64,000 nucleotides of DNA. Source: Deltaproteobacteria bacterium (GTDB lineage Bacteria; Desulfobacterota; Deferrisomatia; Deferrisomatales; JACRMM01). Shown here piece by piece: positions 37,134-46,076 of this stretch (the stretch's first letter is position 1; each line of letters opens with the position of its first letter). The notes below the pieces were generated by a model. It worked only from the letters and a program-made list of their open reading frames with translations. It ran no database searches and was not told the DNA's origin. Where the stretch lies: the NCBI GenBank assembly GCA_016214985.1, contig JACRMM010000030.1, positions 124,001-188,000 on the forward strand, given 5' to 3'. A program made the position numbers and the translations under genes.

Positions 37134-37943
37134 GTGGTTACCTGCGGAGTAGATGTGGGATCCTTGTCCGGGGAGGCTGTGATTCTCGTGGATGGCGAGA
37201 TCGCGTCCCACAGCATCGTCCGAACGGGTCCCGAGAGTGCTGAGACGGCCGTCGAGGCCCTGGAGGAGGCACTCAAGAGGACGACGGTCTGCGGGAAGAG
37301 CATCGAGCTCACCGTGGCCACGGGCTACGGCCGAATCGTCGTCCCCTTCGCAGACAAGAACATCACGGAGATCTCCTGCCATGCGAAGGGGGCCCACTTC
37401 TTCACCCCGACGGTGCGCACGATCCTGGACATGGGGGGACAGGACTGCAAGGCGATCCGGTGCGACGGGAGTGGAAAGGTGACGACCTTTCTCATGAACG
37501 ACAAGTGTGCGGCCGGAACCGGTCGCGCCATGGAGGTCATGGCGGCGCTGTTGGGCATCCGGCTCGAAGACATCGGACCGCTGTCGCTGAGGGCGTCGGG
37601 AGAACCGGTGAAGGTGAGCAACACGTGCGTTGTGTTTGCCAAGTCGGAAATTCTATCTCTCATGCGGCAGGGCGTGCCCACGAGCGATATCCTTGCCGGG
37701 CTTTGCGACGGCATTGCGGACCGAGTGATCAGCCTCCTCCGGATTGTCGGCGTCGAAGAGGATTTGATGATCACCGGCGGGATCTCTAAGAACCTCGGGG
37801 TCGTCAAGCGCATCGAGCAGAAGCTGGGTGTCAAAGCCCACATCTGCTTCGAACCCCAGATCGTGGGGGCACTGGGCGCGGCGCTTTTCGCCGGAGAGAT
37901 TCTTCAGAAGAGGCGACGAGGAACCCCTGACGCGTCTCCTTGA
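37134..37943 (+). CDS. BcrA/BadF-type ATPase subunit
   Basis: The 269-residue partner of the preceding gene starts at a GTG touching its stop codon. It keeps the canonical motifs: GVDVGSLSGE, DMGGQDCK (ATP site), the first cluster Cys in NDKCAAGTGR, the second Cys in SNTCVVFAKSEI, and TGGISKN near the end. It is short compared with the roughly 430-residue BcrA of Thauera and close to HgdC length, so the BcrA-type N-terminal extension is absent. With the BcrD-like protein it should form a heterodimeric electron activase. Confidence 0.87.
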   Translation: MVTCGVDVGSLSGEAVILVDGEIASHSIVRTGPESAETAVEALEEALKRTTVCGKSIELTVATGYGRIVVPFADKNITEISCHAKGAHFFTPTVRTILDMGGQDCKAIRCDGSGKVTTFLMNDKCAAGTGRAMEVMAALLGIRLEDIGPLSLRASGEPVKVSNTCVVFAKSEILSLMRQGVPTSDILAGLCDGIADRVISLLRIVGVEEDLMITGGISKNLGVVKRIEQKLGVKAHICFEPQIVGALGAALFAGEILQKRRRGTPDASP

Positions 37944-38043
37944 CCGCCTTTCCAACCGCTCTCGGAAGGAGGGCAGTCGTCGATCGCCCTGCCCCGCCCG
38001 GACGAACGCATAATGCAGCCCTTCGAAGGGCCGATACGAGAAA

Positions 38044-38064
38044 GCCCCCGAGAATATCGGGGGC
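38044..38064. terminator. Bidirectional terminator between converging bcr-like units
   Basis: An 8-bp perfect stem, GCCCCCGA (38044-38051) with TCGGGGGC (38057-38064), has a 5-base loop, flanked by GAAA on the left and TTC on the right. It lies 100 bases after the BcrA-like stop and 31 bases beyond the BcrC-like stop, right between the converging genes. Confidence 0.75.
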
Positions 38065-38094
38065 TTCGGTTTCCGCTCTCAATCGGCCGCTCGG

Positions 38095-39192
38095 TCACAT
38101 GATGGATTCCAGGAAAGACTGGACCCTCACGTTGAGTTGTTCGATCGACCCTGGAGTGTCCTCAGCCTCAATCCTCAAGTGAGGCAACTTCCACTTGTCA
38201 AAGTACTCCTTCAGCACGGCGTACTCCATTGCATAGGCGTCGCAATACAATTGTATGACATAAATTAGACCCTCAGCTCCTGATTTATCCATCAGTTCCC
38301 TGATATACCCGGCCCTTTGTTGAATCGAGTACATGCCGGGCACGGGAATCTTGCGAAGATAGCCTCTGGCCAGAGCCCGAAAGACGTCGTTGTCGGTCTC
38401 GATCTCCGCCGAGCCGTACCGCGCGTTATGGGTGAAATCGTCCGTCACCACTCTGCCGCCGAACTTCTCTGCCATCCGGATCACGTTCAGCGACATGTTG
38501 ATGTTGAGGGCGCAGAGCATGAGCTTCGTCCTCTGATCCGCGCGTGGGGCCGGCGGGAGGGACGCCAGGAACTCCCTCAGCATCTGGTTGTGGTCTTCAA
38601 CAGGCAACACCAGGGCAGAGGAGAAAACGTACACTGCATCTTCGGCGGAGACGCCAGACGCGGGGCGCACCTCGTAGAACTTCCGAAAGAGGGATCTGTT
38701 CTCATTGTAAAGGGAAATCGACTCTCTTAGATTGTCCTCTGTCACTTTCCTGCCGGAGAGGTTCGCAAAATCCTCGGCGAGCCGGCGCAATTCCCTCGTG
38801 TAATAGTCTACCGCGACCTCGCTGTTGGTAGCAGGTACCCGAACGATCCAAGTCTTTGGGAACACCTTGTTCCGTTCCCAGATGTCGGGAACGTGGCGGT
38901 TGGTGTCGCACACGGTGGAGATCAACACACCGTCCACATAATCGAAAACCTTGTCGTATATCTGTCCCGTCAGATTCTTGCTCATCCCGCACAGAAAGGG
39001 CAAGAGGTCGGATTTTGCATCATATAGGGGATCTTGATCCTCCATGAGTTGTATGGGAACCAGCCCGGCGGCATGCACAAGTTCCTTGGGAACAGTGCCG
39101 TAGAAGCATCCTATGGTCTTCTTCCCATCCTTCTTGAGCCGCCGTGCAAGCTCATGGCGTTTCTCGAAACCTTCCTTGAATTTCTTGATCAC
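38095..39192 (-). CDS. BcrC/HgdB-type catalytic subunit (2-hydroxyacyl-CoA dehydratase family)
   Basis: The 365-residue protein is of the dehydratase D family. The N-terminal TIGCFYGTVPKELVHAAGL (Cys29) and the later LPFLCGMSKN and VCDTNRHVPDIW supply the conserved cysteines that bind the active-site cluster. Near the C-terminus, LIYVIQLYCDAYAMEY corresponds to the conserved Cys-containing segment of family members. GTG 39192 is chosen because AGGAGG lies 7 bases upstream; the longer frame to 39228 has no start with a ribosome-binding site. The gene is noticeably richer in A+T than most of the window. It is 51 bases downstream of the BcrB-like gene. Confidence 0.85.
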   Translation of the reverse strand: MIKKFKEGFEKRHELARRLKKDGKKTIGCFYGTVPKELVHAAGLVPIQLMEDQDPLYDAKSDLLPFLCGMSKNLTGQIYDKVFDYVDGVLISTVCDTNRHVPDIWERNKVFPKTWIVRVPATNSEVAVDYYTRELRRLAEDFANLSGRKVTEDNLRESISLYNENRSLFRKFYEVRPASGVSAEDAVYVFSSALVLPVEDHNQMLREFLASLPPAPRADQRTKLMLCALNINMSLNVIRMAEKFGGRVVTDDFTHNARYGSAEIETDNDVFRALARGYLRKIPVPGMYSIQQRAGYIRELMDKSGAEGLIYVIQLYCDAYAMEYAVLKEYFDKWKLPHLRIEAEDTPGSIEQLNVRVQSFLESIM

Positions 39193-39243
39193 GTCATCGC
39201 CTCCTGAGTGACTCAACATAGCCGCCAAAGCCGCTCTCGTCGC

Positions 39244-40485
39244 CTACCTCTTCTTCCTCGCCTCGAGCACCTCGATGAATCCGTCGATCCTGGTTCTGGC
39301 GTCGTCCCACCCAAAACCTTCGGGGTCTGCCTGGTCGCCCTCGAAGATCAGCACCGGAATGCCATGCCGCTCGCGGACGAGGTCCACGAGCTCCTGCTGC
39401 CCGATGGTCATGGTTCGGCAGCTTCGGTTCGAGAACATGACCAGGCCGTCCACGCCGTAGTCCTTGATCGCCTGGTCGAAGTACTTGAACCGGCTCTCGA
39501 TGGGTCGGTTGTGGAGAATGTTCGTGTACTTCTCTGCCAGGGCGCGGAACGGGCGGGAGAGGTCGAGCCTTGCCTTGTCCTTGTTGCCCCAATTGAGGCT
39601 CGTATAAGGTTCCCAGACGAAGTTCGCTCCCTTGTCCTCAAAGTAATTGATGATTTGGAGGTGGTGCCAGATCGGAATGCCGTTCCAGATGAGACGGTGC
39701 TTCTCTCCATCCTTGCACGGCGTCTTCCCCTCTTTGACGTCCTCCACGTGGCTATGGTAGAGGGCCTCGTAGAAGTCGGATGTGTCCTTGTCTCCCAGGG
39801 CCGTCACCAGCGGAAGGATTTGACCCGCCAAGTTGCGGAAACTCATGGGCGAAGGTCTATTGCGCCGAAGGTCCATGATCTTTTTCCAGTAGTGGCCCGC
39901 CAGATCCGAGTACTTGACGGCGTCATCCACCCGCTGTTGATTGAACCGGCACTTGGTATTTGCCTCAATGAAGTTCACCATCCCCAGAAGTTGGTTCTCG
40001 TAGTAGTCGATGTAGACTGGGTCGTCCGGGTTGTCGGTGGGAGGCATATCCACATAGTACGTGGGCTTCTTGAAGTGATCTTCGAGGTACGTCCACCAGT
40101 TCAGATGGAGGCAGCAGAAGCTCACGTCCGTGATGAAGAGGTCTGGTTCTGGAATAGGGCCAAAGGCGGACTGATTGGTCCAGGAAATCCCAAGCCCACA
40201 CCGCGTGTACGAGCACACCGTGTTGGTGTACCCGCGGTCTCTCGCCGCATCAAAGAAAGGCCCCGCTTTCCCGATGCCGGCCGCAACCGCCGCCAGACTC
40301 TCCGGAAAGATGGCGTGGACCTCCATCGCGTGCATCACCTCATTGGGAACGCCTGCGCCGGCCACGCAGATGGGCTTTCCGGCTTCTTTGGCCGCGATCA
40401 TCTTTCGATACGAGGCGCCAGCGCTCACCTTCTTCTGTATGTCCTTGAGGCTCAGTGTCCCCTCGACTCTTCCCGCATCGCCCAT
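39244..40485 (-). CDS. BcrB/HgdA-type catalytic subunit (2-hydroxyacyl-CoA dehydratase family)
   Basis: The 413-residue second catalytic subunit shows GKPICVAGAGVPNEVMHAM, VCSYTRCGLG, the FCCLHLNWW segment and CRTMTIGQQ with conserved Cys positions. Its length is close to the B subunit of class I benzoyl-CoA reductases (about 430) and it is paired with a C-type subunit of matching size. ATG 40485 follows GAGGAGG by 6 bases; an upstream ATG (40503) lies before that site. The complex would reduce or dehydrate an acyl-CoA; whether the substrate is benzoyl-CoA or a 2-hydroxyacyl-CoA is not decided by sequence reading. Confidence 0.85.
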   Translation of the reverse strand: MGDAGRVEGTLSLKDIQKKVSAGASYRKMIAAKEAGKPICVAGAGVPNEVMHAMEVHAIFPESLAAVAAGIGKAGPFFDAARDRGYTNTVCSYTRCGLGISWTNQSAFGPIPEPDLFITDVSFCCLHLNWWTYLEDHFKKPTYYVDMPPTDNPDDPVYIDYYENQLLGMVNFIEANTKCRFNQQRVDDAVKYSDLAGHYWKKIMDLRRNRPSPMSFRNLAGQILPLVTALGDKDTSDFYEALYHSHVEDVKEGKTPCKDGEKHRLIWNGIPIWHHLQIINYFEDKGANFVWEPYTSLNWGNKDKARLDLSRPFRALAEKYTNILHNRPIESRFKYFDQAIKDYGVDGLVMFSNRSCRTMTIGQQELVDLVRERHGIPVLIFEGDQADPEGFGWDDARTRIDGFIEVLEARKKR

Positions 40486-41312
40486 CTTCTTCCTCCTCAG
40501 CATTGTCTTGGCCCGCGTCTGGAGCCGACCCTATGGGTTGGCGCTCTTCAGCCCTACGCGGTCTTCGGGGGTGGCCTGATGATCAAGAGATCACCGTAAA
40601 AGAGCAACCCAGGATCCGCGTCCGATTAGGGCGCAACGGCGTCGGTCTCCTTCCACGCCTGATTGATCGCTCGACGTTCCGACATGTCGTTGCGGGCGGT
40701 CAGGCGCGCCAACTCCGCGGCCAGCGCTCCCGGCTCCTCCTGCGCCCGAAGAGAGAACTCGCGCCACATCTTGCACTCCGGCCCCATCTTCCCCGAGCCA
40801 TCACGTGGAACGCGGCTCCGGGCACGTCGGGTCTGGCCTGTCTGGGCGTGTTGACACCCTACCGAGCCCTCCCGGTTCGTCAACAACCGTGCGTCTCAAT
40901 GGTCACCAACGTTCCGTCCCCACCCTGGTGCTTCTGAAGGGCTGTTCGCGCGCGGTAGGCTGGACGGGCTGTGCCCGCCGGCGGACAATCGCCGAAGCCA
41001 GGAACACCGGACGATCTCACTCAAAGAAACCTTCGTCCCGACCTTCACCGCCTTGGCCGAGGTGCAGCGGAAGGCAGTAGTCCTCGCTCACGCTATGGCG
41101 AGCGGGTGGACGGCACCGCGCTCACCGGGCCGATCCAAGGATAGGCGATCTGAGCATTTGCCGAGGGTTCCCGTTTTTTTCGCAGGCGCCCTAAAGACTG
41201 CCGCGCTTGGAGCCGAAACGAAGCAAACGGGTGGCTCCAGGCCTTTGGGGCCGGCAGTTCCCCCATCTTGCCGCTGCATCGGGTGGGCTTCGGGGGTTGG
41301 TTCGAGGCGCGC
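40486..41312. other. 827-base gene-poor region
   Basis: Apart from a weak small minus-strand frame (40626-40787), no gene is convincing. A T7 run at about 41174 follows only a tiny hairpin. I looked for c-di-GMP and other riboswitches before the porin/GGDEF-EAL unit and could not match a consensus. Upstream promoter signals for the bcrB-like gene and for the gene at 41313 must lie here. Confidence 0.5.
40626..40787 (-). CDS. Possible 53-residue small protein
   Basis: From ATG 40787, the frame gives a mixed helical, charged peptide (WREFSLRAQEEPGALAAEL, then ARNDMSERRAINQAWKE). Its composition is protein-like and not Arg/Pro-biased like the shadow frames nearby. A GGGGAAG lies directly before the ATG, too close for a good ribosome-binding site. 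It shares the strand of the bcr-like catalytic genes and ends about 140 bases upstream of the BcrB-like start. It could be a fragment of a longer decayed gene. No family recognised. Confidence 0.3.
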   Translation of the reverse strand: MGPECKMWREFSLRAQEEPGALAAELARLTARNDMSERRAINQAWKETDAVAP

Positions 41313-41738
41313 GTGCTCTTGCGAAGGGCAGTTCTACTCCTGGTCACGGCGATGGTTATCCTGCCGACGGCGTTTGCGCTCGGCCAGGAGGTGGTCGTGC
41401 ACCCTCGCGTCGCGGTCGAAGCGCTCTCGCGAAACGAAGCCCGCGCCATCTTCGGCATGAGGCTTCGCCAGTGGCGCGACGGCAGCCGGATCGTCGTGTT
41501 CGTGCTGCCGGACACGTCTCCGACCCACATCTCCTTCGCCAAGTCCCAACTCGATATCTTCCCCCATCAGTTGCGCCGCGCCTGGGATCGACTCGTCTTC
41601 TCCGGGACCGGGCAGGCGCCGATCGAGGTTCGATCGGAGGAAGAGATGCGCGCCAAGGTGGCCACAACGGATGGGGCCATCGGCTATCTGCGGAAAGAAG
41701 ACCTCAATGCCACTGTCCGGGTGTTGCAGATCCGCTAG
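41313..41738 (+). CDS. Short PstS-like periplasmic substrate-binding-domain protein
   Basis: The 141-residue protein has a signal peptide (about 1-24) and a half-size phosphate-binding-protein-like domain: VEALSRNEARAIFGMRLRQW near the start, and the typical DGAIGYL motif near the end. Stand-alone proteins of this size occur next to porins and GGDEF/EAL sensors in proteobacteria. GTG 41313 follows GAGG; the frame opens at TTG 41268 but without a ribosome-binding site. The next gene starts 4 bases after its stop. Confidence 0.75.
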   Translation: MLLRRAVLLLVTAMVILPTAFALGQEVVVHPRVAVEALSRNEARAIFGMRLRQWRDGSRIVVFVLPDTSPTHISFAKSQLDIFPHQLRRAWDRLVFSGTGQAPIEVRSEEEMRAKVATTDGAIGYLRKEDLNATVRVLQIR

Positions 41739-41742
41739 ATCG

Positions 41743-42936
41743 GTGCCGCCCCGTCGGTACCTGGCGCTCGCGGTCCTCGTGGGAGCGCTGGTGCTCGCCC
41801 GTGGGGCGGAAGCGCTCGACCTCGGGCTGGGGGACTCCTTCCAGCTCCACGGGTTTGCCTCGCAGGCCTATCTGCGGAGCTCGGAGAACAACTTCTTCGG
41901 CCAGAGCAACGGGGGGGGAACCTTCGACTTCAGGGAGATCGGTCTCAACGCCTCGTGGCGGGCGCTTCCGCGCCTTCAGGTTTCCTCCCAGGTCTTGTCG
42001 CGCTGGGCCGGAGAAGGCGACGAGGGCCACCCTCGGATCGACTATGGATTCCTCGACTACAGCGTCCTCTCGAACGCGGAGAACCTCTGGGGCGCCCGGG
42101 TCGGGCGCGTCCTCAACCCGTTGGGGCTGTACAACGAGACGCGCGATGTCGCGTTCACGCGGCCGAGCATCCTTCTACCGCAGTCCATCTACTTCGACCG
42201 GACCCGGGACCTGGCGCTCTCGGGGGACGGGGGGTACCTCTACGGCGAGCGCCGAACCGCGGTGGGAGAGTTCTACGTGGACCTGGGCGCCGGGGTCCCG
42301 CGTGCCGACGCTCCCGAGGTCGAGCTTTCGCTCCTGGGGAGAGACCTGCCCGGCGATCTGGAGGGCAGGCTCTCGTACATCGGGCGCGTGCTCTATGAGA
42401 AGGACGGCGGAACCGTGCGTGCCGCCGCATCAGGGGGAGAGATCAATATCGACTTCGACCGCGGCGTCGGCGTTCCACCGGTCGTTCCCGACGCCTTCAA
42501 GTTCCGGGTGCTCGTCCTCTCGCTGCAGCGCAACGCCGAGCGGTGGAGTCTCACCGGGGAGTACGCCCTCCGCGAGATCCTGGCGCGTGGGTCGAGCCGC
42601 GACAACCCCCACACGACCGGAGAGAGCTACTACCTCCAGTGGAGCTACCGACCCGTTGCCGCCTGGGAGCTCATGGCCCGCTACGATGTGCTCTACACCG
42701 ACCGGCACGACCGCGGCGGAGGCGACTTCGAACGGAAGACCCAGCGGCCGGCGTTCCTGCGCTTTGCCAAGGACGCCACCGTGGGGCTTCGGTGGGACGT
42801 CACCGACTGGGCCATGCTCCGAGCCGAATTCCACAACGTCGACGGCACGGCGTGGATCACGATGCTGGACAACGACGTGCCCGACCTCAGGCGGTACTGG
42901 AACCTCTTCGCCCTGCAGGCCGCCTTCCGCTTCTAA
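41743..42936 (+). CDS. Outer-membrane porin-like beta-barrel protein
   Basis: The product is about 397 residues. A signal peptide (RRYLALAVLVGALVLARGAEA) is followed by alternating amphipathic strands (LQLHGFASQAYLRSSENNF-like opening as in many barrels) and a C-terminal aromatic residue (AFRF), the signature of outer-membrane barrels. Its position between a PstS-like protein and a GGDEF-EAL sensor suggests an uptake or sensing unit. GTG 41743 gives a clean signal peptide; ATG 41707 would overlap the previous gene by 32 bases. No clear ribosome-binding site is seen, so coupling to the upstream gene is likely. Confidence 0.78.
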   Translation: MPPRRYLALAVLVGALVLARGAEALDLGLGDSFQLHGFASQAYLRSSENNFFGQSNGGGTFDFREIGLNASWRALPRLQVSSQVLSRWAGEGDEGHPRIDYGFLDYSVLSNAENLWGARVGRVLNPLGLYNETRDVAFTRPSILLPQSIYFDRTRDLALSGDGGYLYGERRTAVGEFYVDLGAGVPRADAPEVELSLLGRDLPGDLEGRLSYIGRVLYEKDGGTVRAAASGGEINIDFDRGVGVPPVVPDAFKFRVLVLSLQRNAERWSLTGEYALREILARGSSRDNPHTTGESYYLQWSYRPVAAWELMARYDVLYTDRHDRGGGDFERKTQRPAFLRFAKDATVGLRWDVTDWAMLRAEFHNVDGTAWITMLDNDVPDLRRYWNLFALQAAFRF

Positions 42937-42969
42937 GGCGCCTCTGCGCATCCCCTCGACCAGGAATCC

Positions 42970-45909
42970 ATGGGCGACACCCGATCCGCCGGTCGTTCCG
43001 AAGCGCGCCGGCTGAGCCTCAAGTGGAAGGTCTCGGTCCTCACGAGCCTCGTCTTCGTGGCCCTGGGCGTGAGCTTCTCGCTCCTCACGTATACGAACCT
43101 TCAGGCGCAGTTCGATCGTCAGCGACAGCTCGCCCGGGAGAACTATCGGCGGGAGGCCGAGGGGCTCCTTCAACAGTCTCTGCAACGGCTGCAACAGGTG
43201 GCGGCCGTGATCCCCTCGCTCGGAGGCATGGGCGAGGCGTTGCGTTCCGGGAATAACGCCGCCCTTCTGCGCGCCTTCGAGGGGCACTGGGGAGACCTGC
43301 AGATCGACTGGAACCTCGATGTCGTCCAGTTCTTCGACGCCGGGGGCCGGCGGGTCGGCGCCTGGGGCAAGTCCGGCCTAAGGGAGCCGTCTGGCAAGGC
43401 GGTGCCCGAGTGGGTGCGCGACGTGAGCCGCACCGAGCGGCCGGTCTCGATGCTCCTGGGAGCGGGTGAGTGGCTCCAGTGCTCCGCCGTCCCTCTGCTC
43501 CTCGATGGACGAAACGCGGGGGTCGTGCTCGTGGGAATGTCGCTCGCCGACCTCGTCCTAGAGCTCCGTCAGGTGTCGGGGGCGGATGCGGGTCTGATCG
43601 CCGTGGGCGCCGACGACGCAGGACACGCGGAGGGGCCGTGGCGAAGGGTCTCGGGATGGAATGCCCGCGTGCTGGCGCTCACCGACGCCCTGAATCGGTT
43701 GCCCGTGCTGGAGGAGGCAGCCCGACGCAACCCGGACCTCCCGCGTGCCGCCTGGGGCGTGCGCGCCGCGTTCCGGAACCGGGATTACGAGGTGACCCTG
43801 ATTCCCCTGGAGGAGCTCTCGACCGGGGGCCGCGCCTTCCTGGTGATCATCGCCGACATCACCGGGGCCCTCGCGGAGATCGACTGGGCCACCCGAGGGA
43901 GCCTCTACGCCAGCATTGCCGGGCTCGTCGTCTTCGAGGGCGTGCTCCTCGGTCTCCTGTGGACGCCGCTGCGCCGCGTGGCGCGGATCGCCCGAAACCT
44001 CCCCCTGCTCGGTCAGGGCGCCTACAAAGAAGTGCGAGCCGCCATCGGGGAGGAGGAGGGGAGGCACTGGGGCAGGGACGAGGTTGACGTCCTCGACCAG
44101 ACGGCGTTGGACCTGTCCCGCCGGCTCGAAGGACTCGACCGGGAGATCACCCGCAAGAATCTCACGCTCACAGGGCAGAGGGACGCGCTGCAGAGGGAGC
44201 GCGACTTCATTCGAAGCCTCCTCGACACGGCGCAGGTGGCGATCCTCACCACGAATGGGTTCGGCGAGGTTGTCACGGTGAACGACTTCACGGAGGCGCT
44301 GACCGGACGCTCCAAGGACGAACTCGCCGGCGTCGGCCTCCCTGAAGTGGCGGCGTCCTCGGAGCTGGGGGGCGAGCTCGTCGAACAACTCGGTGAGCTC
44401 TGGACGGGTCGGCGCGACCAGCTTCGGCACGAGGCGAGGCTGGTCCGCTCCGACGGCGCGCTGCGCCACGTGGTGTGGCTCCACTCGCGGTTGCGCGGCC
44501 GCGCCGGGGACGGCCCGGTCGTCCTTTCCGTCGGGCTCGACGTGACCGACCAGAAGCAGGCCGAGTCGCGGCTGGCGTGGCTGGGCGACCACGATCCGCT
44601 CACCGGGCTGTTCAACCGGCGCCGCTTCGAGGCCGAGCTGTCGCATGCCCTCGCCGTGTTCCAGCGGTACGGGCGGCCCGGTGCGATCCTCCTGCTCGAT
44701 CTCGATCAGTTCAAGTACGTCAACGACACGAGTGGGCACCGAGCCGGCGACCTGCTGCTGACCGCGGTATCGGAGGGGCTCTCCCGGATGGTGCGCGCGG
44801 CGGACGTGGTGGCTCGGCTCGGGGGCGACGAGTTCGTGATCCTGCTCCGGGAGACCGATGAGGGCGGGGCGATCGAGGCGGCCCGGAAGGTTCAAACCCA
44901 CCTCGGCGAGATCGCGGTGCTCGACGGCGATCACCGGCACAAGGTGTCGGCGAGCGTTGGGATCGCGCGGTTCCCGGACCACGGCGCCGACGTGCACGGC
45001 CTCCTGGCCTCCGCCGAGATTGCGATGTACTCGGCCAAGGAGAGCGGCCGCGGAGGTTGGCACGTGTTCTCCGAGACCGACGCGGCCCGCGCTCGGATGC
45101 AGTACCACCTGCACTGGAAGGGGCGCATCGAAGAGGCGTTGGCCACCGACGGGTTCGTCCTCGTCTACCAGCCGATCCTGGACCTGCAGGCGAATCGGGT
45201 CACCCACTACGAAGCCCTGCTTCGGATGCGCGACGGCGACGGGGGGCTCGTGTCGCCCGACTCGTTCATCCGCCCGGCCGAACAGGCAGGCCTCATCCAC
45301 GCCATCGACCACCTCGTGATGGACCGGGGCATCGCCCAGGCCGGTGCTTTCGCCCGGGCCGGCCACGACGTGCGCGTGTCGGTAAACCTCTCGGCGCACG
45401 CCTTCGAGGACCCCGAGCTCCTGCCGCAACTGCGCCGGGCGCTGCGCGACCATGACGTGGAACCGGACCGGCTGATCTTCGAGATCACCGAGACCGCGGT
45501 CGTGGGCGATCTGCCCGCGGCTCGAGATCTCATGCGATCCATCCGAGACCTGGGGTGCCGGTTCGCCCTCGACGACTTCGGCGTCGGGTTTTCCTCCTTC
45601 TACTATCTCAAGCACTTCCCCGTGGACTTCGTGAAGATCGACGGATCCTTCATCCGGCAGCTCCGCGAAGACCCCAACGACCAGATCCTGGTGCGGGCCA
45701 TGGCGCAGGTGGCGCGCGGGTTCGGCAAGAAGACCATCGCGGAGTACGTGGAGAGCGCGGAGCTCCTCAATGTGGTGCGCACGTTCGGCATCGACTACGC
45801 CCAGGGCTACCACATCGGTCGGCCCGTGCCCGCGGAAGAGATCTTGAGCGGGTTGGGGACCGACCTCTTTCGACCCTCGGGCGAGCCGTACGACATCCTG
45901 GTCGTGTAG
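42970..45909 (+). CDS. Membrane sensor with PAS, GGDEF and EAL domains
   Basis: The 979-residue protein has two membrane helices (about 20-42 and 311-332) that bracket a periplasmic sensor of about 270 residues. A HAMP-like linker, a PAS domain (about 415-535), a GGDEF domain with intact GGDEF (about 618-622) and an EAL domain with intact YEALL (about 747) and DDFGVGFSS loops follow. Both c-di-GMP synthesis and breakdown are therefore possible, so it may be bifunctional or switch by signal. It sits 33 bases after the porin gene. The periplasmic sensor may read the ligand bound by the PstS-like protein encoded two genes upstream. Confidence 0.93.
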   Translation: MGDTRSAGRSEARRLSLKWKVSVLTSLVFVALGVSFSLLTYTNLQAQFDRQRQLARENYRREAEGLLQQSLQRLQQVAAVIPSLGGMGEALRSGNNAALLRAFEGHWGDLQIDWNLDVVQFFDAGGRRVGAWGKSGLREPSGKAVPEWVRDVSRTERPVSMLLGAGEWLQCSAVPLLLDGRNAGVVLVGMSLADLVLELRQVSGADAGLIAVGADDAGHAEGPWRRVSGWNARVLALTDALNRLPVLEEAARRNPDLPRAAWGVRAAFRNRDYEVTLIPLEELSTGGRAFLVIIADITGALAEIDWATRGSLYASIAGLVVFEGVLLGLLWTPLRRVARIARNLPLLGQGAYKEVRAAIGEEEGRHWGRDEVDVLDQTALDLSRRLEGLDREITRKNLTLTGQRDALQRERDFIRSLLDTAQVAILTTNGFGEVVTVNDFTEALTGRSKDELAGVGLPEVAASSELGGELVEQLGELWTGRRDQLRHEARLVRSDGALRHVVWLHSRLRGRAGDGPVVLSVGLDVTDQKQAESRLAWLGDHDPLTGLFNRRRFEAELSHALAVFQRYGRPGAILLLDLDQFKYVNDTSGHRAGDLLLTAVSEGLSRMVRAADVVARLGGDEFVILLRETDEGGAIEAARKVQTHLGEIAVLDGDHRHKVSASVGIARFPDHGADVHGLLASAEIAMYSAKESGRGGWHVFSETDAARARMQYHLHWKGRIEEALATDGFVLVYQPILDLQANRVTHYEALLRMRDGDGGLVSPDSFIRPAEQAGLIHAIDHLVMDRGIAQAGAFARAGHDVRVSVNLSAHAFEDPELLPQLRRALRDHDVEPDRLIFEITETAVVGDLPAARDLMRSIRDLGCRFALDDFGVGFSSFYYLKHFPVDFVKIDGSFIRQLREDPNDQILVRAMAQVARGFGKKTIAEYVESAELLNVVRTFGIDYAQGYHIGRPVPAEEILSGLGTDLFRPSGEPYDILVV

Positions 45910-46008
45910 CGGTCGGTCGAGGGTTCGTCCCTCCCGGGGAGAACAACCCCAGCCGGGCCCCGGCGCCCTGTTCCCCACACGAGAGCTTGGAAGCCCGGAA
46001 TCTCGGCC

Positions 46009-46038
46009 TTGACACGCGAGGCCGGCGCCCCCTATTCT
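46009..46038 (+). promoter_or_regulatory. Sigma-70-type promoter of the gmhA-hem operon
   Basis: A perfect -35 TTGACA (46009-46014) and a -10 TATTCT (46033-46038) are spaced by 18 bases, ending 38 bases before the gmhA start. It is the only clear promoter match upstream of nine close or overlapping genes (gmhA to hemE). Confidence 0.6.
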
Positions 46039-46076
46039 CTTTCTTTCGTCTCGGGCCGGACCTCGCGGAGAGCGGT

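Noticed and set aside
41150..41312. Possible c-di-GMP riboswitch before the PstS-like/porin/GGDEF-EAL unit
   Set aside because: No match to the conserved GEMM core could be made by eye; only short stems and a T-run were seen.
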